Source: Thiomicrorhabdus sp965602805 (lineage in GTDB: Bacteria; Pseudomonadota; Gammaproteobacteria; Thiomicrospirales; Thiomicrospiraceae). From it: a DNA stretch of 33,090 bases. Both the position numbers and the translations under genes were made by a program. The number at the start of each line of letters is the position of its first letter. The stretch's first letter is position 1. This document shows, in pieces, positions 7,453 to 14,133 of the stretch. The DNA is taken from contig CBFCZK010000015.1 of assembly GCA_965602805.1 (NCBI GenBank), forward strand, positions 1-33,090. The letters run 5' to 3'. The notes below the pieces were generated by a model that worked only from the letters and a program-made list of their open reading frames with translations, was not told the origin of the DNA and did no database searches.

Positions 7453-9699
7453 TTAATCTTGGTTGTGGTCAAATGGCAGGCCTGGTTCAAAAGAGAGTAT
7501 TGAATAGACGATAGAACCATTTTTAAAATCAGCTTGGATTTTAACGGGGCCGCGTAGAATATCAAATTGGCAGGTGATTTTTAGAGGGAATGAAAGATGA
7601 CTGTGCTCAAAGGTTGTTTCAATCTGAAGTTTAGTTCTTTTTGAGGCAGGTTCTGAGAGGCATTTGCACTTTGATAAAGTGAAGGGTCTATTGAGATAGG
7701 GGGCGAGTGACAAGCTAAAGCAGCTTGCAATTCCCGCGGGGATAAGAGGTGCCGTGTCATCCCATGTGATGCCTGTTTTTACCGTGTATGGTATCGATGG
7801 AATCGCTAACGCGAATAATTTCAGCAGAGGTGATGTGAGCTGTTTAGCTTCGACTATGCGCCATGCATCGGGTGCTAAAATAGCAATGAGCGTTCCTTTT
7901 TCAATATTGGCAGTGAATTGGTGGCGTCCTGCCGTGTCTAGTGTCGTATTGATTCGGGTGATATTCTCCGAATGGGCGTTCCGAAAATTGGATGGTATAT
8001 GTCCTTTAGTCTCTCTCGACCATACGGCTGAACCCGGAGCTATGCCAGCAAGCAAAGTATGAACCCCTTGGTTTGGATAGGCAGCCATGACAATCTTGTC
8101 TTCAGGGGGAAGGCTTGCTGCGTTCCAATGTGAAAAAGGGGCGTTGTCATCAAGGCAAGAGAGATAATTCACTAAACGAAATGGGACTGTTGGAGCTCCG
8201 GGCGCGGGTGCATTCTGTGCCTGAATATGTAAGTGCGGTATAGGGGATCGTCCTGAGTTTCCAACTTTCCCAAGGTAGTCGCCTGCTTCTACACGCGCAC
8301 CTGTGGTGAGTGCAATGGAATATTGTTGCAAATGTGCCAGTAGTGCCCATTTGCCTTGGTCAAGGCGAATAACGATATGGTTTCCCCAGTTTTCAGCGTA
8401 GTTGGAAATTCCAAGCTGGTTGTCGGGTATGGTGTTCTGGATTCGTTCAATAAATCCCGATGCGGGCGAGTAAACTGACGCTCCCCAAATGTTTACAGTG
8501 GGGTCAGGGCTGTTGTCGATTGTTATTGGGTATTGGAAGTCTAATGCATGACGCCAGTCACCAGCATGGCTTAATGTACCGTTAAAACCTTGTGAGATGC
8601 GTAACTCTCCGGCAACAGGTAGCGAAAAAAGGATTTCTTTATAACCGAATCGCTGTGCCCAGTATGCCATGCGCCACCATGCTTCTTCAGGGCGTAAGTG
8701 GGGGGTGTTGTTGAGCCTGACTACGCTGCGGTCGCCTGCGAAAGTGACTGCGCCCATAACAATCCAAATGGTCGTCGCGGCGGTAATGGGTAAATAGGCG
8801 ATGGAGGATCCTTGGAAGATATACTGGAACGCGAGCCCTAGAAAAGCGGCGCCACATCCTCCGACAACGGCAATCAATAGGCTTGCTCGACCGGGTAGAA
8901 TATAAACGGATCCGAGTGCCATGCCCGTTATGAAATAGTTATACGATGTTGGAAGCCAGTAGTAAGTTAGGCCTAGTTTTTCAAATACCAGCGCAATTCC
9001 CACACCACTTAGCCAGCCTACCAGTCCCGTTAAAAACAGAATACGAGACCAGAGTAAAATGGCCAACCCTACAAGGAGGCCGGCTTCATAGGTTGGTGAG
9101 TAAATTAAATAGCCTAGAGATCGTGCAAATGCTTCTCCCCAAGTGATAGCATCGTAAGGCATAGGAAGAGCTGGCATCATACTTGACGCTAATAGTGTAC
9201 AGGTGGGGCAGATGCTAAAAAGCATGGCTGCGATAATGCTGTACCCCCAAACGAGCGATGGCAGAATGGTATCTTTCAAGGCGTGCATTATCGCAGCTGA
9301 TAAGATAGCTGCGGCGGTTGAAGAGGCGGCGGCAATGCTAAGTTGCGTTTCTATGGAGAGTTCTGTTACGCCAGTCAACCAAGCCACCATAACCGCTGCA
9401 AGCAGTGCATTAGCCTTGAGACCACCGCCGAGTCTTGCGGCATCGCCAACCTTCAATAATTTGCCTACAGCGGTACCGATGACAAGGCCTAAAAACGCAA
9501 ATGCTGCATAACGAGGATTTTGAAGCAATGCAACCCATAAAAGGGCGCCAATCCATGGGTGTGGTATGAAGAAAATCGTACCAAGCGGAAGCGATAGGGT
9601 TTTTCCTAGGTAGCTTAAAGTCCTGCGTATGAACGCGTTTACTTGTGTAAACGCGGTCCGACGCGTTCGGGCGGATTGATAAGGGTTGGCTTTACTCAC
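7453..9699 (-). CDS. Urea-transporter-like membrane domain fused to M23 metallopeptidase
   Basis: A 748-residue two-part protein. Residues about 35-325 are strongly hydrophobic with many membrane segments and resemble the urea transporter (UT) fold. Residues about 360-510 are an M23/LytM peptidase: zinc ligands His378 and Asp387 (SHAG...ALDF), His456 in LLAHLQ and the HLHIQ pair 489/491. Gly-rich GKVGNSGRS precedes that pair, as is typical. About 230 further residues follow, with no recognised domain. The ATG overlaps the stop of the decarboxylase gene by 4 bp; this is the last gene of the four-gene operon. It may move a small polar amide-like compound across the membrane, with the peptidase outside acting on peptidoglycan or a peptide; topology and role are inference. 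Confidence 0.8.
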   Translation of the reverse strand: MSKANPYQSARTRRTAFTQVNAFIRRTLSYLGKTLSLPLGTIFFIPHPWIGALLWVALLQNPRYAAFAFLGLVIGTAVGKLLKVGDAARLGGGLKANALLAAVMVAWLTGVTELSIETQLSIAAASSTAAAILSAAIMHALKDTILPSLVWGYSIIAAMLFSICPTCTLLASSMMPALPMPYDAITWGEAFARSLGYLIYSPTYEAGLLVGLAILLWSRILFLTGLVGWLSGVGIALVFEKLGLTYYWLPTSYNYFITGMALGSVYILPGRASLLIAVVGGCGAAFLGLAFQYIFQGSSIAYLPITAATTIWIVMGAVTFAGDRSVVRLNNTPHLRPEEAWWRMAYWAQRFGYKEILFSLPVAGELRISQGFNGTLSHAGDWRHALDFQYPITIDNSPDPTVNIWGASVYSPASGFIERIQNTIPDNQLGISNYAENWGNHIVIRLDQGKWALLAHLQQYSIALTTGARVEAGDYLGKVGNSGRSPIPHLHIQAQNAPAPGAPTVPFRLVNYLSCLDDNAPFSHWNAASLPPEDKIVMAAYPNQGVHTLLAGIAPGSAVWSRETKGHIPSNFRNAHSENITRINTTLDTAGRHQFTANIEKGTLIAILAPDAWRIVEAKQLTSPLLKLFALAIPSIPYTVKTGITWDDTAPLIPAGIASCFSLSLAPYLNRPFTLSKCKCLSEPASKRTKLQIETTFEHSHLSFPLKITCQFDILRGPVKIQADFKNGSIVYSILSFEPGLPFDHNQD

Positions 9700-11135
9700 G
9701 ATTTCTTTGTCAAATGTTCAGGCATGCGTTCAGGGCTATCAATATCTTCAAGCACTTCTCGTCGTCGAATAATTTGAGGGTTGCCCTTTTCATCTATCAA
9801 CACCACGGCGGGCCGAAAGGTGATGAACTGCATGGATTGGGAAATGTTGTAAGCTCCTACTGGATGAAGTATTAAGGTATCGTTTACCTTGAGCGGCGGT
9901 AGGTCAACATGGTGACGAACGACATCAATCGCCATGCAAAGTGGTCCATATAGTCGTGAAGGCAGGGGCGGTGAGTTGATGGCGCGTGATGGGTATGCAT
10001 TGATTTGGTACCATGCACCGGTATAGAGGATATTAATACCTGCGTCAATGATGTAACTGCTCATTTTCGCATCCTCATTTAGGATTAACTGTTCCTTCTG
10101 GTCGCGACCAGATAAATCAGTATTGGTATTTGCAGGATATCTACTGCCTCCTTTAACGGCAACGACATTGGTTAGTAGGTAGCCCGCCTCATCCACTAAA
10201 AAACGGCCGCTTTCAAAGCGAAGCAGCGGTCTCTTTTTCTCCGGTAAGTCATTGAGCACTTCGGTAATTGCATCGGCATAGGATTCAATGGGGGGGATTA
10301 ATTGTTCCGCAGAGCCAAGCATGCCATGTAATAGGCTGTGAGAGGGGAACCCTCCACCGAGATTAATGCAGTCTATGAGATGATTATGCTCGACGTATAT
10401 CTGCTCACGTAACGCTAAGAGCTTTTGAGCGGCAACACTATAAGCGTGTGGCGCAAGAATATAGGTTCCGATATGGGTATGTAGCGTGTGGAGTTTTAGA
10501 TTCGGGTTGTTTACGATGCGTTCAGCAGCGCGACCAGCTTCTCCGTTGCTAAGGGCAAAGCCGAATTTCGACCATATAGGTTGGATGCCAGCATCCAGCC
10601 AGATACGAATTCCAACATTCGCAGGATGTTGCGCATCTTGTACCAGTTCTTCAATGATGCCAAGCTCTTCCCAATTGTCAATCTGAATTAAGGCACCTTC
10701 CTTTAAGGCCACCTGAAGAATTTCACGGGGCTTATGTGGCCCGTTGAATACAATATCCTTACCTGGGATGCCTAACTTACGAGCCTTATGGTACTCAAAA
10801 TCGGATACAACTTCCGCTATCCATCCTTCTTGGTGGAGTATTTGGCAAATGGCATTGAGGTAGTTGGTCTTATAAGACCAAGCAAAAGAGCTTTTTGCGT
10901 AACGGCTCTTAAACACTTCACGCAAACATCGAGCCTTTTCTCGCAGGTTATGTTCCGAAAAAACAAATAATGGGCTGCCAAACTCTTCAACCAGTTTGGA
11001 TATGGACACGCCATCTATTTCGAATATAGCAGGTGTGCTCATGCCCCGAGAGTAAAAGTTGCGATCAGCCGCGGCTTCGGGCGCGGTGCGGCCAAGCTCG
11101 TTACTGATTCTAGGGGGGATGTATTCATTCGTCAC
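9696..11135 (-). CDS. PLP-dependent decarboxylase, Orn/Lys/DAP type (fold III)
   Basis: A 479-residue alanine-racemase-fold decarboxylase. Seen: the PLP lysine in SYKTN (Lys89), HTHIG (about 219-223), the phosphate loop GGGFPS (260-265), ESGR (308-311), the catalytic cysteine in GPLC (Cys400) and GAYNISQSMQF (428-438). Where diaminopimelate decarboxylases read CESxD, this protein has CMAID, so the substrate is probably not DAP and the enzyme should not be called LysA. Start is GTG with GAGGT upstream; the GTGA overlaps the stop of the ATP-grasp gene. Relatives in butirosin synthesis decarboxylate a carrier-bound glutamate made by an ATP-grasp ligase, a tempting parallel given the neighbour, but unproven here. 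Confidence 0.85.
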   Translation of the reverse strand: MTNEYIPPRISNELGRTAPEAAADRNFYSRGMSTPAIFEIDGVSISKLVEEFGSPLFVFSEHNLREKARCLREVFKSRYAKSSFAWSYKTNYLNAICQILHQEGWIAEVVSDFEYHKARKLGIPGKDIVFNGPHKPREILQVALKEGALIQIDNWEELGIIEELVQDAQHPANVGIRIWLDAGIQPIWSKFGFALSNGEAGRAAERIVNNPNLKLHTLHTHIGTYILAPHAYSVAAQKLLALREQIYVEHNHLIDCINLGGGFPSHSLLHGMLGSAEQLIPPIESYADAITEVLNDLPEKKRPLLRFESGRFLVDEAGYLLTNVVAVKGGSRYPANTNTDLSGRDQKEQLILNEDAKMSSYIIDAGINILYTGAWYQINAYPSRAINSPPLPSRLYGPLCMAIDVVRHHVDLPPLKVNDTLILHPVGAYNISQSMQFITFRPAVVLIDEKGNPQIIRRREVLEDIDSPERMPEHLTKKS

Positions 11136-12271
11136 TTTGTTACCTCTATATGAGATTTGTAAGGAGTAATGTCTCGTACACCTGCGCTTGCCATATCCGC
11201 TAATTCTGCAATATCACCTGCAAGATCAATACAGTGACGGACGAACATTTGACCGGCGCTACAGGTTTGTAAGGTGTGTGTGTCCTTGATCCCTATGAGA
11301 TTCTCAAGATGCCGAACGGGCAGATTACAGCCAATTTGCGATGGGAAATCCACCCATGCAGGAAAACGCGGGTTAATTTCAAACAGTGAATACGGTCTAC
11401 CAGCGGCTTTAAGGAATTCCAACTCAAAGGGTCCGTTCCATTTAAGTTTTTTGATAATGTGTTGAGTCAGTCGATCGAGTTCAGGGTCTTCAACGACAAT
11501 GCCTGCAAAGCCTTTTCCAGCCGCACTAAGTTGAAATTTTCTAATAGTGCAGGTTTGGATAATGCCACCCTTGCCATCACCTAGACCGACAATATTATAT
11601 TCTTCGCCATTAATGACTTCTTGTACGATGAGTGGCCAACCCCATGCCTTGGAAATTTTTTGACTAGCCTCGGTAAGCTCTTGTACGGTGTGCGCGAGTT
11701 TTGCTTCATAAAACCTCCCTTTCACATAGACAGGATATTTAATCGCTTCGCCGAAGGTTTGAAGTGAAAATAGATCGGTCGCTACTTTAGATTGCGGAGA
11801 GGACACATTGATGCTTTTGCAAAAATGATGCAAATGCAGTTTACTCATTTTTTCTAATGCATGTAGGCTTGGCAGCATACATTTTACGCCTAGTGTATCG
11901 AGTTGTTTGGATATGCTGATATAGTTTGGGATTTCCAAATCTAAACAGGGGATGATGTAGCCAACATTTTCCTTTTCTATAATCATCTCTAACCGTTCAA
12001 GGAGCACGTCAGGACCTGTGCCTGGAAAAGGTAGTAAGTAGGCCACGTCAGAATGATCAAATCCTTTGCTAAAGAGGCTACTCTCAATGGGGTCGTAGGA
12101 TAAACCCACGATACGAAGATCAGGGTAAATACGGCGTATGCTCGCGATGACAGCAGCCCCCGGTTGGGGGTTTTCTCCACGATTAAGGCCAGAAATAGCG
12201 ATGGATTTGGTTTGATTGTCCATGCTAGGCGATTTCGGCAGGATAAGATTTTCGAACAAGGATGAACTCAA
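11132..12271 (-). CDS. ATP-grasp domain ligase 2
   Basis: A 379-residue ATP-grasp enzyme of the CarB-like branch. Seen: an N-terminal Rossmann-like part with GLNRGENPQPG, the ATP-binding lysine in PVYVKGRFYEAK, LIVQEVINGEEYN, and the metal-binding FELEFLK plus LFEINPRFPAW. It is clearly different in sequence from ATP-grasp ligase 1. The predicted start is TTG overlapping the PqqD-like stop (TTGA), with a GGGG site 7 nt upstream; an internal ATG at 12223 lacks a ribosome site. It lies between the PqqD-like and decarboxylase genes in one coupled operon. It probably activates a carboxylate and joins it to an amine; partners unknown. Confidence 0.85.
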   Translation of the reverse strand: MSSSLFENLILPKSPSMDNQTKSIAISGLNRGENPQPGAAVIASIRRIYPDLRIVGLSYDPIESSLFSKGFDHSDVAYLLPFPGTGPDVLLERLEMIIEKENVGYIIPCLDLEIPNYISISKQLDTLGVKCMLPSLHALEKMSKLHLHHFCKSINVSSPQSKVATDLFSLQTFGEAIKYPVYVKGRFYEAKLAHTVQELTEASQKISKAWGWPLIVQEVINGEEYNIVGLGDGKGGIIQTCTIRKFQLSAAGKGFAGIVVEDPELDRLTQHIIKKLKWNGPFELEFLKAAGRPYSLFEINPRFPAWVDFPSQIGCNLPVRHLENLIGIKDTHTLQTCSAGQMFVRHCIDLAGDIAELADMASAGVRDITPYKSHIEVTK

Positions 12272-12522
12272 TCGATGACCCCTAGTTCAGTAAGATTATT
12301 TAGTAATAACTCAACATCTTGTATTGCGGTTGCTCGATCAATGCCATAGTGCTCCTGGAAAAGCATTACTAATTGATCATCCTCAACCCCTTTAATGAGA
12401 TTGTGTAGTAAAAAACCTGCAGAGGAAGTAATGCGATAAAACATTCCTGAGGTCGTATTAAATACAAACTCATCGCCATAAAAACGAAGCGTTGCTGTTT
12501 GGTGGGTTTTATTGCTAGTCAT
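12268..12522 (-). CDS. PqqD-like small protein
   Basis: An 84-residue protein resembling PqqD-family peptide chaperones: a beta-rich start (LRFYGDEFVFNTTSGMFYRI) followed by helices with a DVELLLNNLTELGVI end. PqqD-type folds bind leader peptides in RiPP pathways (RRE domain), and related small proteins occur with HPr-kinase-like and ligase genes. ATG 12522 has AAGG 6 nt upstream; a GTG one codon earlier is less likely. It is the first gene of the four-gene operon and overlaps the ligase gene by 4 bp. No phosphopantetheine-type DSL motif is visible, so it is not an acyl carrier protein. No precursor peptide was found in the 400 bp upstream. Confidence 0.65.
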   Translation of the reverse strand: MTSNKTHQTATLRFYGDEFVFNTTSGMFYRITSSAGFLLHNLIKGVEDDQLVMLFQEHYGIDRATAIQDVELLLNNLTELGVID

Positions 12523-12575
12523 CACTTACCTTTCATGATCAAGGATTAAATCCACAATAGTTGATCTAGAATTCC

Positions 12576-12604
12576 AGTTTACGCAGGCTAAAATAGGTTG
12601 TCAC
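12576..12604 (-). promoter_or_regulatory. Sigma-70-like promoter of the PqqD-like operon
   Basis: On the minus strand GTGACA at 12604-12599, a 17-bp spacer and TAAACT at 12581-12576, giving a leader of about 45 nt before the ATG at 12522. It is the best -35/-10 pair in this intergenic region. Identified by eye. Confidence 0.45.
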
Positions 12605-12629
12605 TATTTTTTTAAGAGGGAGTTTGGAA

Positions 12630-12739
12630 TACCTAAGAAAAAGTATCCGAGACCCCAAAAAAAATGTCATCGTAGCCAATATTCCAATGTAGTTTATAGC
12701 TAATATATTTTCAAGTTCACGAAGTTTTACTCTTAGGTA
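12630..12739. repeat. Inverted pair of CTTAGGTA motifs upstream of the operon
   Basis: TACCTAAG at 12630-12637 and CTTAGGTA at 12732-12739 are the same 8-mer in opposite orientation, about 94 nt apart, and lie just upstream of the promoter candidate at 12576-12604. The same 8-mer occurs at 3763-3770. The rest of 12526-12926 is AT-rich with no supported gene. Confidence 0.4.
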
Positions 12740-12878
12740 TCAAATAAACTAATGGCGAGCCTGTGTCTAGAGTGTGTTTAAGCCTATCAGGGAGAGGGTG
12801 AACAAGGTGCTTTTTTTGCCGTTTTTTCGGATTGAACAGGTATTAAAACTATTGATAAAACAATCTGTTATGTTGCGT

Positions 12879-12884
12879 TATAAT
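12879..12884 (+). promoter_or_regulatory. Consensus -10 box upstream of the secreted hydrolase
   Basis: A perfect TATAAT lies 43 nt before the ATG at 12927. There is no good -35 at 17 bp; TTGATA at 12852-12857 would leave a 21-bp spacer, so an activator may be needed. The gene itself has an AGGAGG ribosome site. Confidence 0.35.
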
Positions 12885-12926
12885 GAAAGTATAAAGAGAT
12901 TATATTGATAAATCGAGGAGGTTAAA

Positions 12927-13865
12927 ATGAAAATTTCTATTCAGACCAAAAGTTCAGTATTCCTTCAGCGAAAATCAGCCTTGGTTCAGAAGGTAGGTAA
13001 TTGTATTGTACCTTTTGCATTGTCTTTTGTAGCGTTTGGTTTTTTCGCACCGCCAAGTTTTGGCTATGATGCCTTTGATAAGGTGAAGTTCAAAGCGTCA
13101 GAGACATATAAGTCTCAGCAAGTGCTGTTGAGCGCAAACTTATTTAAGCCTGAAGGTGAAGGGCCGTTTCCAACGGTTGTTTTGATGCATGGTTGTGGAG
13201 GGTGGCAGCCACCTGTTCGTGTAGCATTATCTTCGTATGCAAGTTTTTTGATTAAAAATGGATTTGCGGTACTAAATTTAGACAGTTTTGGTCCACGAAG
13301 AAATTCAGGTGGAGAGGTTTGTGCTAGCTTTAAGAAATTAAAAGACGCTAGGGAGTACCGGACAGTCGATGCATTTGACGCTATGCAATACCTGAAAACG
13401 CAAGCGTTTGTTGATGCGAATAATATTTTTTTAATGGGGCAAAGTAATGGTGGTAGTGTCGCTATCAATGTCGCCAAATCAAAACCGCTTGTGGCGGGTT
13501 TTCGCGCGGTAGTCGCTTATTATCCATGGTGTGGGGCCTTTGGTAGTCGTAAAGTGAATCTCTCATCGCCATTATTAGTTTTGGGTGGTGCTAAGGATGA
13601 CTGGGTTCCTCCACAAGCTTGTAAAAATGTTGTTTCGACAGGTGAAGAATTGCTTGTTACGGTCTATCCAGAAGCAGTACATTCGTTTGATGTGAATATT
13701 TTGCCGCAAAAATTTATGGGAAAATCGGTTGGTTATAACAAAGATGCAGCAGTGGATAGTCGAGCGATGATGTTGGCCTTTTTTAAAAACCATCTACAAT
13801 CCGCTGTAAAACCAGGTTTTGTACAGCAAGCTTCTGTTAAGTTAGCTCAAAACGAGACACAATAA
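12927..13865 (+). CDS. Secreted dienelactone-hydrolase-family protein
   Basis: A 312-residue alpha/beta hydrolase. The N-terminus has a basic stretch followed by a hydrophobic segment (about 27-45), consistent with export to the periplasm. The oxyanion-hole region is MHGCGG (88-92), the nucleophile is Ser173 in GQSNGG, the acid is Asp224 or Asp225 in GGAKDDW and the base is His252 in EAVHSFD. The family cleaves cyclic esters and various acyl bonds; the substrate here is unknown. A strong ribosome site precedes the ATG. It stands alone, divergent from the PqqD-like operon. Whether it acts on the cluster product is inference. Confidence 0.8.
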   Translation: MKISIQTKSSVFLQRKSALVQKVGNCIVPFALSFVAFGFFAPPSFGYDAFDKVKFKASETYKSQQVLLSANLFKPEGEGPFPTVVLMHGCGGWQPPVRVALSSYASFLIKNGFAVLNLDSFGPRRNSGGEVCASFKKLKDAREYRTVDAFDAMQYLKTQAFVDANNIFLMGQSNGGSVAINVAKSKPLVAGFRAVVAYYPWCGAFGSRKVNLSSPLLVLGGAKDDWVPPQACKNVVSTGEELLVTVYPEAVHSFDVNILPQKFMGKSVGYNKDAAVDSRAMMLAFFKNHLQSAVKPGFVQQASVKLAQNETQ

Positions 13866-13911
13866 TCTAGTTCATATCATTATGTGTTGCATGCTTAGTC
13901 CTTAGAGTGTG

Positions 13912-13935
13912 CTGTAGAGCCATGCTGCTCTGCAG
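13912..13935 (+). terminator. Hairpin after the secreted hydrolase
   Basis: CTGTAGAGC and GCTCTGCAG pair over 9 bp with one wobble, around a 6-nt loop, 46 nt past the stop codon. There is no T-run, so termination is uncertain. Confidence 0.3.
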
Positions 13936-13988
13936 TAAACTTATAAGTTCGTTACCATAAGGTTACATTCCACCACTCAAGTAATTAC

Positions 13989-14027
13989 TTGATATAGATC
14001 AATATATTTCTTCATAGGTTTCATAAT
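13989..14027 (+). promoter_or_regulatory. FNR/Anr box with downstream -10 (CATAAT)
   Basis: TTGATATAGATCAA at 13989-14002 is an exact TTGAT-N4-ATCAA FNR-type site. A CATAAT -10 follows at 14022-14027, so the box centre would lie at about -39 to -41 from the start of transcription, the position of a class II activator. This predicts oxygen- or redox-controlled expression of the binding-protein gene at 14134. A CRP-family regulator with related specificity is the alternative. Confidence 0.6.
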
Positions 14028-14133
14028 AGCATTTCAATATTTATTTTTTCTGTTATATTGATTCTAAGATTGTTTATAAGTAAGTAAGCTTATAAGGGGT
14101 TGTTAATAGTTATAACGAGAGGAAAATTTAGTC

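Noticed and set aside
9696..11135. Calling the PLP enzyme LysA
   Set aside because: The CESxD motif is changed to CMAID and the gene is in an accessory operon.
12268..12522. Acyl carrier protein in a butirosin-like scheme
   Set aside because: No DSL phosphopantetheine motif; the sequence looks PqqD-like.
12526..12926. RiPP precursor peptide upstream of the PqqD-like gene
   Set aside because: I found only very short open frames (for example a 9-codon one at about 12752) without a ribosome site.
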